Below, in pieces: positions 51,659 through 61,569 of a stretch of 64,000 nucleotides of DNA (its first letter is position 1; each line of letters begins with the position of its first letter). The stretch is from positions 2,103,501 through 2,167,500 of the forward strand of contig NZ_CP099760.1 in assembly GCF_040760005.1 (NCBI RefSeq), read 5' to 3'. The notes under the pieces are model-generated. The model was not told the DNA's origin, ran no database searches, and was given only the letters and a program-made list of their open reading frames with translations. A program made the translations under genes and the position numbers. The DNA comes from Pseudomonas sp. stari2. GTDB lineage: Bacteria > Pseudomonadota > Gammaproteobacteria > Pseudomonadales > Pseudomonadaceae.

Positions 51659-52750
51659 ATGTCCGGCAATACCTACGGCAAGTTGTTCACTGTCACCACC
51701 GCGGGCGAAAGCCATGGTCCGGCGTTGGTCGCCATTGTCGACGGCTGCCCGCCGGGCCTGGAGATTTCCCTTGAGGACCTGCAACGCGACCTCGATCGCC
51801 GCAAGCCGGGCACCAGCCGCCACACCACCCAGCGCCAGGAAGCGGACGAAGTCGAAATCCTCTCCGGCGTGTTCGAGGGCCGCACCACCGGCTGCTCCAT
51901 CGGCCTGCTGATCCGCAACACCGACCAGAAGTCCAAGGATTACTCGGCAATCAAGGATTTGTTCCGTCCGGCCCATGCCGACTACACCTACCACCACAAA
52001 TACGGCGAGCGCGATTACCGCGGCGGCGGTCGCAGCTCGGCGCGGGAAACTGCGATGCGCGTGGCGGCCGGTGCGATTGCCAAGAAATACCTGGCGACCC
52101 AGGGCATCGTCATTCGCGGCTACATGAGCCAGCTTGGTCCGATCGAAATTCCGTTCAAGACCTGGGAATCGGTGGAGCAGAACGCCTTCTTCAGCCCGGA
52201 CCCGGACAAGGTTCCGGAACTGGAAGCCTACATGGACCAGCTGCGCCGCGATCAGGACTCGGTCGGGGCCAAGATCACTGTGGTCGCCGAAGGTGTGATG
52301 CCGGGCTTGGGCGAGCCGATCTTCGACCGTCTCGACGCCGAACTGGCCCACGCGCTGATGAGCATCAATGCGGTCAAAGGCGTGGAAATCGGCGCCGGTT
52401 TCGCCTCGGTCGCCCAGCGTGGCACCGAGCACCGCGATGAAATGACTCCGGAAGGTTTCCTCAGCAACAACGCTGGCGGCATTCTCGGCGGTATCTCATC
52501 CGGTCAACCGATCGTCGCCCATCTGGCGTTGAAGCCGACGTCGAGCATCACCACGCCGGGCCGTTCGATCGACATTCATGGCAACCCAGCGGAAGTTATC
52601 ACCAAGGGCCGTCACGATCCGTGCGTCGGCATCCGCGCCACACCGATTGCCGAGGCGATGATGGCCATCGTGCTGATGGATCACCTGCTGCGTCACCGTG
52701 GCCAGAACGCCGATGTGCGCGTGAACACCCCGGTTCTGGGCCAGCTCTGA
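51659..52750 (+). CDS. aroC: Chorismate synthase
   Basis: 363 residues. Signatures: [40 protein letters not shown] and [22 protein letters not shown] [17 protein letters not shown]. It converts 5-enolpyruvylshikimate 3-phosphate to chorismate using reduced FMN, the last common step to aromatic amino acids, folate and ubiquinone. TATACT lies near 51609 as a possible -10. It is followed 31 nt later by the MFS gene. Confidence 0.97.
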   Translation: MSGNTYGKLFTVTTAGESHGPALVAIVDGCPPGLEISLEDLQRDLDRRKPGTSRHTTQRQEADEVEILSGVFEGRTTGCSIGLLIRNTDQKSKDYSAIKDLFRPAHADYTYHHKYGERDYRGGGRSSARETAMRVAAGAIAKKYLATQGIVIRGYMSQLGPIEIPFKTWESVEQNAFFSPDPDKVPELEAYMDQLRRDQDSVGAKITVVAEGVMPGLGEPIFDRLDAELAHALMSINAVKGVEIGAGFASVAQRGTEHRDEMTPEGFLSNNAGGILGGISSGQPIVAHLALKPTSSITTPGRSIDIHGNPAEVITKGRHDPCVGIRATPIAEAMMAIVLMDHLLRHRGQNADVRVNTPVLGQL

Positions 52751-52781
52751 TGGCTCAACTCACAGCCGCCGCGGTCTGACC

Positions 52782-53927
52782 GTGGCGGCGCTCCCGTACT
52801 GGCGGCTGTCCAGTTTCTATCTGTTCTATTTCGCCTTGCTCGGCTCGACGGCGCCGTTTCTGGCGCTGTACTTCGATCACCTCGGATTCAGCGCCGCACG
52901 TATCGGCGAGCTGGTGGCGATCCCGATGCTGATGCGCTGCGTGGCGCCGAACATCTGGGGCTGGCTCGGCGACTACACCGGCAAACGCCTGGCCATCGTG
53001 CGCTTCGGCGCAGTGTGCACGCTGCTGACCTTCTCACTGATTTTCGTCAGCAAGACCTACGCCTGGCTGGCAATGGTCATGGCGTTGCATGCGTTCTTCT
53101 GGCACGCGGTGTTGCCGCAGTTCGAAGTCATTACCCTCGCGCATCTGCAAGGCCAGACCTCCCGTTACAGCCAGATCCGGCTGTGGGGCTCCATCGGTTT
53201 TATCATCACCGTGGTCGCGCTCGGGCGATTGTTCGAATGGCTCAGCCTCGACATCTACCCGGCGGCGCTGGTGTTGATCATGGCCGGCATTGTGCTCAGC
53301 AGTCTGTGGGTGCCGAACGCCCAGCCGCCTCAGGGCAACCGGCCGACGGGCGAGGGTTTTCTCCAACAGTTGCGCAGTCCCGGGGTACTGGCGTTCTACG
53401 GTTGCGTGGCGCTGATGCAGATGAGCCACGGGCCGTATTACACCTTCCTGACCTTGCACCTCGAGCGACTGGGTTACAGCCGAGGCGTGATTGGCATGCT
53501 CTGGGCGGTCGGCGTGGTGGCGGAAGTGCTGATGTTCATGGCGATGAGCCGGATCCTCGCGCGTTTTTCCCTGCGTCGCGTGCTGATGGCGAGTTTTCTG
53601 CTGGCGGCGCTGCGCTGGTTGCTGCTAGGTTCGTTCGCCGAATTCCTCTGGGCGCTGCTGTTTGCCCAGGTGTTGCACGCTGCGACGTTCGGCAGCTTTC
53701 ATGCCGCTGCCATCCAGTTCGTGCAACGTAGCTTCGGTGCTCGTCAGCAAGGGCAGGGCCAGGCGTTGTACGCGGCGCTGGCCGGCACCGGCGGTGCGCT
53801 CGGTGCGTTGTATTCCGGCTACAGCTGGAATGCCCTCGGCGCGACATTGACCTTTAGTATTGCCAGTCTCGCAGCGCTCGCTGCTGCCGTTATCATTGCC
53901 ACACGTATGCAAGAGGACAGGCCATGA
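52782..53927 (+). CDS. MFS transporter (HcaT/nucleoside-symporter-like)
   Basis: 381 residues with 12 predicted membrane helices: YWRLSSFYLFYFALLGSTAP, GFSAARIGELVAIPMLMRCV, SQIRLWGSIGFIITVVALGR and SRGVIGMLWAVGVVAEVLMF. The pattern fits the PPP/HcaT-like MFS branch. Start is GTG 52782. Its stop codon overlaps the mtnB start by four bases, so it is translated together with the methionine-salvage genes; uptake of a methylthio compound is a reasonable but untested idea. Confidence 0.85.
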   Translation: MAALPYWRLSSFYLFYFALLGSTAPFLALYFDHLGFSAARIGELVAIPMLMRCVAPNIWGWLGDYTGKRLAIVRFGAVCTLLTFSLIFVSKTYAWLAMVMALHAFFWHAVLPQFEVITLAHLQGQTSRYSQIRLWGSIGFIITVVALGRLFEWLSLDIYPAALVLIMAGIVLSSLWVPNAQPPQGNRPTGEGFLQQLRSPGVLAFYGCVALMQMSHGPYYTFLTLHLERLGYSRGVIGMLWAVGVVAEVLMFMAMSRILARFSLRRVLMASFLLAALRWLLLGSFAEFLWALLFAQVLHAATFGSFHAAAIQFVQRSFGARQQGQGQALYAALAGTGGALGALYSGYSWNALGATLTFSIASLAALAAAVIIATRMQEDRP

Positions 53928-54550
53928 GCCTTACCCGTGAACAGCTTGCCCAGCAAATCGTCGATGCCGGGCGTTTTCTTTATGGTCGCGGCTGGTCGCC
54001 GGCCACCAGCAGTAACTATTCGACGCGCCTGTCGCCGAGCGAAGCGCTGCTGACCGTGTCCGGCAAGCACAAGGGCCAGTTGGGCCTGGACGACGTGCTC
54101 GCCACCGACCTGTCCGGCAACAGTCTGGAACCGGGCAAAAAGCCGTCCGCCGAAACCCTGCTGCACACCCAGCTCTATAGCTGGCGTCCGGAGATCGGCG
54201 CGGTGCTGCACACCCACTCGGTGAATGCCACGGTGCTGTCGCGCCTGACGCCCGAAGACTTCATCGAGTTCGAAGACTACGAGTTGCAAAAAGCCTTCAG
54301 CGGCATTTCGACCCACGAATCCCGGGTGCGGGTGCCGATCTTCGACAACGATCAGGACATTGCGCGCCTCGCCGCCAAGGTGCAGCCTTGGCTCGACGCC
54401 CATCCCGATTGCGTCGGTTATCTGATTCGCGGCCACGGTCTCTACACCTGGGGCGCGCAGATGAGCGACGCGTTGCGCCAGATCGAGGCCTTTGAATTCC
54501 TGTTTGAATGCGAGTTGAAGACCCGCAGTGTCATGAACCGCCAAGGCTGA
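53924..54550 (+). CDS. mtnB: Methylthioribulose-1-phosphate dehydratase
   Basis: 208 residues, class II aldolase fold. Zinc-ligand motif VLHTHSVNATVL and second His in YLIRGHGLYTWG; substrate-loop YGRGWSPATSSNYSTRL. It dehydrates methylthioribulose 1-phosphate to the diketone used by MtnC in methionine salvage. It overlaps the MFS gene. Confidence 0.95.
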   Translation: MSLTREQLAQQIVDAGRFLYGRGWSPATSSNYSTRLSPSEALLTVSGKHKGQLGLDDVLATDLSGNSLEPGKKPSAETLLHTQLYSWRPEIGAVLHTHSVNATVLSRLTPEDFIEFEDYELQKAFSGISTHESRVRVPIFDNDQDIARLAAKVQPWLDAHPDCVGYLIRGHGLYTWGAQMSDALRQIEAFEFLFECELKTRSVMNRQG

Positions 54551-54643
54551 CGTCACCAGAACCAGCCCATTTGCCTGATGAATGCAGTGCCCGACCGGTC
54601 TCGAAGAACCGGACGGCAAGGCCGATACCGAGGAATTGCCCCC

Positions 54644-55189
54644 ATGAGCAGCCTGTCCGTCTATCACGTTTCCAGCCCTGAGATTCCGAACAAGGTGCTG
54701 ACCCATTTCGAAGATATCGCCTCGACCCTGGCCGAGCAGGGCGTGCGTTTCGACCGCTGGCAAGCCGCCGCGAAGATCCAGCCCGGTGCCAGCCAGGAAG
54801 AAGTGATCGGCGCCTATAAAGAGCAGATCGACAAGCTGATGACCGAGCGCGGTTACATCACCGTCGATGTGGTCAGCCTCAACAGCGATCACCCGCAAAA
54901 AGCCGAGTTGCGCGCCAAGTTCCTAGAAGAACATCGCCATGGTGAAGACGAAGTACGCTTTTTCGTTGCCGGCCGTGGCCTGTTTACCCTGCACATCGAC
55001 GATTACGTCTACGCCGTGCTGTGCGAGAAGAACGATCTGATTTCGGTGCCGGCGGGCACCAAACACTGGTTCGACATGGGCGAGAACCCGCACTTTGTCG
55101 CGATCCGCCTGTTCAACAACCCTGAAGGCTGGGTTGCCAATTTCACCGGCGAAGACATCGCCGGTCGCTTCCCGCGTCTGGAGGACTGA
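54644..55189 (+). CDS. mtnD: Acireductone dioxygenase
   Basis: 181 residues from ATG 54644 ([20 protein letters not shown]). The cupin metal ligands are in [16 protein letters not shown] (His, His, Glu) and GTKHWFDMG (His). Bound iron gives the ketoacid precursor of methionine; nickel gives an off-pathway product. ATG 54644 is downstream of AGGAATTG. It is 93 nt after mtnB and 4 nt before mtnC. Confidence 0.95.
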   Translation: MSSLSVYHVSSPEIPNKVLTHFEDIASTLAEQGVRFDRWQAAAKIQPGASQEEVIGAYKEQIDKLMTERGYITVDVVSLNSDHPQKAELRAKFLEEHRHGEDEVRFFVAGRGLFTLHIDDYVYAVLCEKNDLISVPAGTKHWFDMGENPHFVAIRLFNNPEGWVANFTGEDIAGRFPRLED

Positions 55190-55193
55190 GTCG

Positions 55194-55877
55194 ATGTCGA
55201 TCAAGGTCATCCTCACCGATATCGAAGGCACCACCAGTGCGGTGAGTTTTGTGTTCGACGTGCTGTTCCCGTATGCGGCGAAGCACCTGCCGGATTTCGT
55301 TCGCCAGAACGCCCAGCGCGCCGACGTCGGCGAACAACTGGACGCCGTGCGCCGCGACAGTAATGAGCTGCAAGCGGATGTCGAACGTGTGGTCGAGATT
55401 CTGTTGAGCTGGATCGCCGAAGACCGCAAAGCCACACCGCTCAAAGCGTTACAAGGGATGGTCTGGGAGCAGGGTTATCAGGCCGGGCAGTTGAAGGGGC
55501 ATGTTTACCCGGACGCTGTCGAAGCGCTCCAGCGCTGGCATCAGGCCGGGTATCAACTGTTTGTTTACTCGTCCGGCTCGATCCAGGCGCAGAAGCTGAT
55601 TTTCGGCTGCTCGGAAGCCGGGGATCTGACGCCGCTGTTCAGTGGCTACTTCGACACCACGTCGGGCCCCAAACGCGAAGCGCAGTCCTACAGCAATATC
55701 CAGCAGGCCATCGGGGTCGAGCCGCAGGAAATCCTGTTCCTGTCCGACATCGTGCAGGAACTCGACGCCGCCCAGGCCGCCGGCCTGCAGACCTGCGGGT
55801 TGGCCCGTGAAGGCGGAGAGCTGGAAGGCCATGTAACGGTCGACAGCTTTACCGGGATCGAACCGGAAGCGTTCTGA
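55194..55877 (+). CDS. mtnC: Enolase-phosphatase E1
   Basis: 227 residues from ATG 55194. HAD motif I is [14 protein letters not shown] (D9, E11), motif [15 protein letters not shown], and motif [17 protein letters not shown]. This bifunctional enzyme enolises and dephosphorylates the MtnB product, giving acireductone for MtnD. Four nucleotides separate it from mtnD. mtnA, mtnP or mtnK are not in the window. Confidence 0.95.
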   Translation: MSIKVILTDIEGTTSAVSFVFDVLFPYAAKHLPDFVRQNAQRADVGEQLDAVRRDSNELQADVERVVEILLSWIAEDRKATPLKALQGMVWEQGYQAGQLKGHVYPDAVEALQRWHQAGYQLFVYSSGSIQAQKLIFGCSEAGDLTPLFSGYFDTTSGPKREAQSYSNIQQAIGVEPQEILFLSDIVQELDAAQAAGLQTCGLAREGGELEGHVTVDSFTGIEPEAF

Positions 55878-55901
55878 CTCCACACAATCGACGCGCAAAA
55901 A

Positions 55902-55936
55902 AACAGGCCGTGAAGCGAAAGCTCCACGGCCTGTTT
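55902..55936. terminator. Bidirectional terminator after mtnC
   Basis: AAACAGGCCGTG and CACGGCCTGTTT form a perfect 12-bp stem with GAGC/GCTC-like pairing in the loop, with A- and T-rich flanks between convergent genes. Confidence 0.88.
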
Positions 55937-55954
55937 GTTTATGCGGCGTTCGAA

Positions 55955-56233
55955 TTACATCGAGTGATAGGTCGGCAGGGCAAAACGCTGCTGGCTTTGC
56001 AGCATGCCGATCTGCGGCAGCTCACTGGCCTGTTCCGCCAGGTCACGGCGAATCGCGCTGATCGCCCACGACAGTTGGTCGGCGGTATGCAATTGCTGAT
56101 AGGTGAGCGCACGTTTGAACACTTTGCCGTCGGCACTCTTGAGCGTCAGCAGGATCCCGCCATCGGGGCGCGGTTGGGTGGTGACGTCGAAGTTGGAGAA
56201 CAGGGAGGTAAATTTTTCTTGGATCAGGCTCAT
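55955..56233 (-). CDS. DUF3509-like Pseudomonas small protein
   Basis: 92 residues from ATG 56233 (MSLIQEKFTSLFSNFDVTTQ). The core PRPDGGILLTLKSADGKVFK and RALTYQQLHTADQLSWAISA fits the small DUF3509-type family that seems restricted to Pseudomonas; this is from memory. Function unknown. GAAAG precedes the start. The AT-rich stretch at about 56290-56350 upstream is a likely promoter region. Confidence 0.75.
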   Translation of the reverse strand: MSLIQEKFTSLFSNFDVTTQPRPDGGILLTLKSADGKVFKRALTYQQLHTADQLSWAISAIRRDLAEQASELPQIGMLQSQQRFALPTYHSM

Positions 56234-56621
56234 GTCTTTCAGCTCCGTATGCACTTGAATGGCAAGCATGCGGAGAAGGTTGCAGCGATTGTGCCAGTAT
56301 TTTGTTTTTGTAAATCCCTTATAAATCAATAAGTTAAAAATTTTGCAAATTCAGCTTGTCGTGCAATCTGCATGAATGGCCATCGTGCATCCTGCATTTT
56401 GCGGGATCGCAGTCGATCCGATGGAACCATTCCCTGCGGCCGCAATCACGTTTCGCCTTGTATCGCAGGCGGATACAAAACATTGCAAAAACCGCGTGTA
56501 CAGCCCGAGAAGCCCTGACGTATTTTCGGCCTCGACCCTCGCTCGAGAAGCGCCGGTTGCCTCACCCGATTGCCCGACAATAAAAATCCGGCCTGCACGT
56601 CAAGGCCGAACGGGAGCTGCC

Positions 56622-58460
56622 ATGAGTCACGCGCCTAGCGACACGATTACCTGGGGCATGATGCTCCGCAAACTGCCGATGATCGCCAAAGCCATCCCTC
56701 GGGTGGTGAAAGGCATGAAGGTGGCCAACGTCAAGGATCCGACCCAAACCTGTGGCCTGGGCTGGACATTCGAGCAAGCGACCCTGCGCAATCCCGAAGG
56801 CCCCGCGCTGCTGTCCGGCGACGTGGTGCTGAGTTATTCACAGGTCAACCAGTGGGCCAACCGCATCGCCCACTATCTGATCGGGCAGGGCATCGGCAAA
56901 GGCGATGTGGTAGCGGTGTTCATCGAAAACCGCCCGGAACTGCTGGTAACGATTCTGGCGCTGGCCAAGGTCGGTGCCGTCAGCGCGCTGCTCAATACCT
57001 CGCAGACCCGCGACACGCTGATCCACAGCATCAATCTGGTGGCGCCGGTGGCGATTGTCGTCGGCGAGGAGTTGCTGCCAGCCTTCGCGGCTGTGCGCGA
57101 GGAAGTGTCGATTCCGACAGCGCGCGTCTGGTTCGTCGCCGATCAGGATACTTTCAGCCATCCGGGCATCGCTCCAGAGGGTTACATCAACCTGATCAGC
57201 GCCAGTGCCGACGCACCGGGCGACAACCCGGCCAGCAGCCGGCAGATTTTTTTCGATGACCCGTGCTTCTACATCTACACCTCCGGCACCACCGGCTTGC
57301 CCAAGGCCGGGGTGTTCAAGCACGGACGCTGGATGCGCAGCTCGGCGAGCTTCGGCATGATAGCCCTCGACATGCGCCCGGACGACATCGTCTATTGCAC
57401 CTTGCCGCTTTATCACGCCACCGGGCTTTGCGTGTGCTGGGGTTCGGCGGTCAATGGCGCGTCGGGTTTCGCGATTCGCCGCAAGTTCAGCGCCCGCCAG
57501 TTCTGGAACGACGTACGCCGCTACCGCGCCACCACCATCGGCTACGTCGGCGAGTTGTGCCGTTATCTGGTGGATCAACCGGTCAGCAGCGATGACAGCC
57601 GCCATGACGTGCGCAAGATGATCGGCAACGGTTTGCGGCCCGGTGCCTGGGCCGAGTTCAAGACCCGGTTTGCGGTGGATCACATCTGCGAACTGTACGC
57701 GGCCAGCGACGGCAATATCGGTTTCACCAACATTCTCAATTTCGACAACACCATCGGCTTCTCGCTGATGGCCTGGGAACTGGTCGCCTACGATCAGGAC
57801 AGCGGCGAGCCGATTCGCGGTGGCGACGGCTTCATGCGCAAGGTCGGCCGGGGCGAGCGCGGCCTGTTGCTGGCGCGAATCGACGACAAGGCGCCGCTGG
57901 ACGGCTACACCGATCCGCAGAAAACCGCGAAAGTCGTGCTGCAAGACGTGTTCACCAAGGGCGACCGCTTCTTCAATACCGGTGATCTGTTGCGCAACAT
58001 CGGTTTCGGCCATGCGCAGTTTGTCGATCGCCTCGGCGACACCTACCGCTGGAAGGGCGAGAACGTCTCGACCACCGAGGTCGAGAACCTGCTGCTCCAG
58101 CATCCGCACATTTCCGAAGCCGTGGCCTATGGCGTGGAAATCCCCAACACTAATGGTCGCGCCGGCATGGCGGCGATCACCCCGGCCGAATCTCTGGCGA
58201 CGCTGGACTTCACCGAGCTGCTGGCCTTCGCCCGCCAGCGCATGCCGGCCTATGCGGTGCCGCTGTTCCTGCGGGTCAAGGTGAAGATGGAAACCACCGG
58301 CACCTTCAAATATCAGAAGACGCGCCTGAAAAACGAAGGCTTCGATCCCGGCCTGACGGGCGATGATCCGATCTATGCCTGGCTGCCGGGCACCGAAACC
58401 TATGTGCAGGTCACGGATGAAATCCTTGCGGACATACAGGCAGGCAAGTTCCGTTATTGA
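56622..58460 (+). CDS. Long-chain/very-long-chain acyl-CoA synthetase
   Basis: 612 residues from ATG 56622, with GGGAG upstream. AMP-binding motifs are complete: CFYIYTSGTTGLPKAGVF, YCTLPLYHATGLCVCWGSAV, and the C-terminal DRLGDTYRWKGENVSTTEVE hinge. The length and ending (LPGTETYVQVTDEILADIQA) match the FATP-like long-chain acyl-CoA synthetases, which activate fatty acids or related carboxylates with ATP and CoA. The longer upstream frame has no family resemblance. No beta-oxidation genes flank it. Confidence 0.92.
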   Translation: MSHAPSDTITWGMMLRKLPMIAKAIPRVVKGMKVANVKDPTQTCGLGWTFEQATLRNPEGPALLSGDVVLSYSQVNQWANRIAHYLIGQGIGKGDVVAVFIENRPELLVTILALAKVGAVSALLNTSQTRDTLIHSINLVAPVAIVVGEELLPAFAAVREEVSIPTARVWFVADQDTFSHPGIAPEGYINLISASADAPGDNPASSRQIFFDDPCFYIYTSGTTGLPKAGVFKHGRWMRSSASFGMIALDMRPDDIVYCTLPLYHATGLCVCWGSAVNGASGFAIRRKFSARQFWNDVRRYRATTIGYVGELCRYLVDQPVSSDDSRHDVRKMIGNGLRPGAWAEFKTRFAVDHICELYAASDGNIGFTNILNFDNTIGFSLMAWELVAYDQDSGEPIRGGDGFMRKVGRGERGLLLARIDDKAPLDGYTDPQKTAKVVLQDVFTKGDRFFNTGDLLRNIGFGHAQFVDRLGDTYRWKGENVSTTEVENLLLQHPHISEAVAYGVEIPNTNGRAGMAAITPAESLATLDFTELLAFARQRMPAYAVPLFLRVKVKMETTGTFKYQKTRLKNEGFDPGLTGDDPIYAWLPGTETYVQVTDEILADIQAGKFRY

Positions 58461-58557
58461 TATTGGCTATCGCGATGCTTGGAAAAAAGGGGGTGACAGC
58501 TATCGCCGTGCTCGGGAAACTAGTGGCTTTCCGATTGACCGAAAGTGGAGTTGCCCC

Positions 58558-59076
58558 ATGTCCGACCAAAGCCGCCAGATGACCCCCGAAGAAGCTGCCG
58601 AATTCACCGAGCAGGTATTCAACAAGGCGCGCGAAGGCGATGCGGTGATGCTGGATCGCCTGATCACGGCCGGTCTGCCGGTGAACCTGACCAACAGCAA
58701 GGGCGACACTCTGTTGATGCTCGCCAGTTACTACGGACATGTGGACGCGGTGCAAGTGCTGCTCAAGCACAAGGCGGACCCGGAACAACGCAATGGCAAC
58801 GGCCAGAGCCCGATTGCCGGCGCGGCGTTCAAGGGTGATCTGGCGGTGGTCAAGGCGTTGGTGGCCGGTGGCGCGCAGATTGAAGGCGCATCGTTCGATG
58901 GCCGCACGGCGCTGATGATGGCGGCGATGTTCAACCGCGTTGAAATCGTCGACTTCCTGATCGACCAGGGCGCCGACCCGAAGGCCAAGGACGCCAACGG
59001 CATCACCGCGCTGGACGCGGCCCGCACCATGGGCGCTGTGGACACCACTGCGCAGCTGGAAAAACTGCTGGGCTGA
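58558..59076 (+). CDS. Ankyrin-repeat protein
   Basis: 172 residues from ATG 58558. Four ankyrin-type repeats cover about 20-165: GDAVMLDRLITAGLPVNLTN, GDTLLMLASYYGHVDAVQVL, GQSPIAGAAFKGDLAVVKAL and GRTALMMAAMFNRVEIVDFL. There is no signal peptide. It is likely a small cytoplasmic binding protein of unknown partner. Confidence 0.9.
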   Translation: MSDQSRQMTPEEAAEFTEQVFNKAREGDAVMLDRLITAGLPVNLTNSKGDTLLMLASYYGHVDAVQVLLKHKADPEQRNGNGQSPIAGAAFKGDLAVVKALVAGGAQIEGASFDGRTALMMAAMFNRVEIVDFLIDQGADPKAKDANGITALDAARTMGAVDTTAQLEKLLG

Positions 59077-59167
59077 CACCGTCGGTCCGCAGCCGGCTCT
59101 GTGGCGAGGGCGAGAATACGCTATCCTTCGCGCCCTCGAAATTCCTCAAGCCACAGGACCTGCCCCC

Positions 59168-59698
59168 ATGAAAGCCGCACTCGCCGAACTCATCAGCAAA
59201 ATCAGCTCCGGCTGCATGGGCGAAGACGAGATCCAGAAAGTCGCCGATGAAGCCGCACAGGCCTACGCCGATGCCGACGCTTTTCTGACCGCCAATCCGG
59301 ACATCAACTACGACGACACCTTCCCGATTCCGTTGGGCGAGTGGGTCGTGGTCGGCAGTCTGCCGGAGACCGTGCTGTTTCAGGCTGACACCTATGTTGA
59401 CCTGTTCGCGCAGATCGTGGCTTCGTTCGGCCCGGGTGTGGAGTTCAACCTCAAGCCCAAGCAACTGGCCAAGACTGAGGCGCTGACCGCGCTTAACCGC
59501 ATTCAGGTGCAGATGAGCAGCCTGAACAAGGAAAACGGCGGTTACACGCTGATGAACTTCAGCCAGTTGCTCGACGACGAGCTGCAAATGGTGCTGGTCT
59601 ACGGCAACGACGTGCCGCGCGTGCTGGAGCTGTGCGCCGAAGTCGGCATCGCCGCCGCGCCATCGCTGGAAGCCTTGAAGGTCGCCGTTCACGTCTGA
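59168..59698 (+). CDS. Conserved hypothetical protein
   Basis: 176 residues, acidic, with no domain recognised. The sequence is mixed helical/strand (MKAALAELISKISSGCMGED, QADTYVDLFAQIVASFGPGV, LNRIQVQMSSLNKENGGYTL). Codon use is fully Pseudomonas-like, and the gene has its own spacing on both sides (91 and 71 nt). Confidence 0.75.
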   Translation: MKAALAELISKISSGCMGEDEIQKVADEAAQAYADADAFLTANPDINYDDTFPIPLGEWVVVGSLPETVLFQADTYVDLFAQIVASFGPGVEFNLKPKQLAKTEALTALNRIQVQMSSLNKENGGYTLMNFSQLLDDELQMVLVYGNDVPRVLELCAEVGIAAAPSLEALKVAVHV

Positions 59699-59769
59699 AC
59701 GCAATAAAAGGGAACCCTGCGCGCGACCGTCTATCCTAAAAGTGCACGCCACTATTCTGGAGCGACACC

Positions 59770-59961
59770 ATGGGTTCCACGTTCAACGGCCTGATCGGCC
59801 TGATCATCCTTGCCCTCGACATCTGGGCGATCATCAACGTGCTGAAAAGCGGCGCCGAGACCGGGATGAAAATCCTCTGGGTGCTGTTGATCATCCTACT
59901 GCCGGTGCTGGGCCTGATCATCTGGGCGATCGCCGGGCCGCGGGGCGATGTGCGGATCTGA
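59770..59961 (+). CDS. PLDc_N-domain small membrane protein
   Basis: 63 residues. Two hydrophobic helices (FNGLIGLIILALDIWAIINV and KILWVLLIILLPVLGLIIWA) with the PLDc_N hallmark ending IWAIAGPRG. The family occurs alone or fused to phospholipase D-like enzymes; here it stands alone and its function is unknown. Confidence 0.85.
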   Translation: MGSTFNGLIGLIILALDIWAIINVLKSGAETGMKILWVLLIILLPVLGLIIWAIAGPRGDVRI

Positions 59962-60096
59962 CCGTTCGCACCATGGATTGCGCGGGGCCGATGAACTGAG
60001 GTTCGACCTGTCATCTTCGGCAACGTAGAATGCGCGCCTTTCCCGGGCAATCGAACCTGACGATTGGCGCCCGCGCATTCATCGGAGCACTTCACC

Positions 60097-60972
60097 ATGA
60101 CCGTCACCAAGACCAGCGAATACCTGGAAACCCTCTACGAAGGCTACGGCCAGCGTTTTCGCATGGAAAAACTGCTGCACGAAGTGCGCACCGAACACCA
60201 GCACCTGGTGATCTTCCAGAACCCGCGCATGGGTCGGGTGATGGCGCTGGACGGCGTGATCCAGACCACCGAAGCCGATGAATTCATCTACCACGAAATG
60301 CTCACCCACGTGCCGATCCTTGCCCATGGCACCGCCAAGCGCGTGCTGATCATCGGTGGCGGCGACGGCGGCATGCTGCGCGAAGTGACCAAACACGCCA
60401 GCGTCGAGCACATCACCATGGTCGAGATCGACGGCACCGTGGTCGACATGTGCAAGGAATTTCTGCCGAACCACTCCAAGGGCGCTTACGACGATCCACG
60501 CCTGAACCTGGTGATCGATGACGGCATGCGTTTCGTCGCGACCACCACTGAAAAGTTCGACGTGATCATTTCCGACTCCACCGACCCGATCGGCCCGGGC
60601 GAAGTGCTGTTCTCGGAAAACTTCTACCAGGCCTGCCACCGCTGCCTGAACGAGGGCGGCATCCTCGTGACCCAGAACGGCACGCCGTTCATGCAGATCG
60701 AAGAAGTGAAAACCACCGCCGGTCGCCTGCGCAGCCTGTTCCCGGACTGGCACTTCTATCAGGCGGCCGTGCCGACCTACATCGGCGGTTCGATGACCTT
60801 CGCCTGGGGCTCGACCAACCCGGCCTACCGCAAGCTGAGCCGCGAAACCCTGCAGCAGCGCTTTATCGGCAGCGGCATCGTCACCCGTTACTACAACCCG
60901 GAAATCCACATCGGCGCCTTCGCCTTGCCGCAATACGTGCTGCAAGCGGTGAACAAGCCAAGCAACGACTGA
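60097..60972 (+). CDS. speE: Spermidine synthase (polyamine aminopropyltransferase)
   Basis: 291 residues from ATG 60097, with GGAG upstream. Signatures: [38 protein letters not shown] (decarboxylated-SAM site) and [19 protein letters not shown] (putrescine-binding Asp). It transfers an aminopropyl group to putrescine and releases methylthioadenosine, the compound that feeds the mtnBDC salvage pathway encoded about 5 kb upstream. Confidence 0.96.
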   Translation: MTVTKTSEYLETLYEGYGQRFRMEKLLHEVRTEHQHLVIFQNPRMGRVMALDGVIQTTEADEFIYHEMLTHVPILAHGTAKRVLIIGGGDGGMLREVTKHASVEHITMVEIDGTVVDMCKEFLPNHSKGAYDDPRLNLVIDDGMRFVATTTEKFDVIISDSTDPIGPGEVLFSENFYQACHRCLNEGGILVTQNGTPFMQIEEVKTTAGRLRSLFPDWHFYQAAVPTYIGGSMTFAWGSTNPAYRKLSRETLQQRFIGSGIVTRYYNPEIHIGAFALPQYVLQAVNKPSND

Positions 60973-60989
60973 TCACTCAGCCGTCATCA

Positions 60990-61019
60990 CTGTGGGAGCA
61001 AGCGACTTCGCTCCCACAG
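60990..61019. repeat. REP-type palindrome
   Basis: CTGTGGGAGC and GCTCCCACAG form a perfect 10-bp stem around AAGCGACTTC, 18 nt after the speE stop codon. It shares the GTGGGAGC core with the other REP units and may end the speE transcript. Confidence 0.8.
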
Positions 61020-61126
61020 ATGAAATGTTTTTCATGTTTCACCGGTGTAAACCTTTTGAACGATCATTCCTGACAAAAGTCGAGATAGTTGTAAGCCCAT
61101 TTGCGGGTTTGTTCGAGGAGGCTCCA

Positions 61127-61360
61127 ATGCAAAAGTGGAAAGTCACTTTCGTGGATGATCACGGTGAAATTGTCGATGAAGTCTTCGAACGTGCGGAATG
61201 CCCCAGCGACGATGAGGCCGCACGACTGATCAAGGAACGACTCCTTCCTGTCGCCGCCGCACTGGATCTCAATGATCTGGAAGGGCGTACCTCCGATGCA
61301 GGCGCCAAAAGCCTGAAGACCCAGAACAGCATCGAAATCCGCAGCATCACTCCCGTCTGA
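61127..61360 (+). CDS. Small conserved hypothetical protein
   Basis: 77 residues from ATG 61127 with a strong GAGGAGG Shine-Dalgarno: MQKWKVTFVDDHGEIVDEVF and a C-terminal KTQNSIEIRSITPV. No domain recognised. The upstream in-frame extension to 60992 passes through the REP element and was rejected. Confidence 0.72.
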   Translation: MQKWKVTFVDDHGEIVDEVFERAECPSDDEAARLIKERLLPVAAALDLNDLEGRTSDAGAKSLKTQNSIEIRSITPV

Positions 61361-61569
61361 AAAACTTCTTGTCCGTAACGCACCAGGCCTTGGCAGCGGC
61401 TCTATCTTGGGGCTACTCTGCAAGCGAGATCAGCGAACGGATCGCTAAGGTCTGGTCTTGTCAGCTACATGCTTGTTTCCCGCCGGCAACACGGTTGCCG
61501 TAGCGCTTGAGCCGTTCGGCCAGTGCAGGGAATACGGAAAGTCTATCCATCTATGCGAGGGGGACGTTC

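Noticed and set aside
56838..58109. 423-codon minus-strand frame opposite the acyl-CoA synthetase
   Set aside because: The sense strand carries complete AMP-binding motifs; the antisense frame has none.
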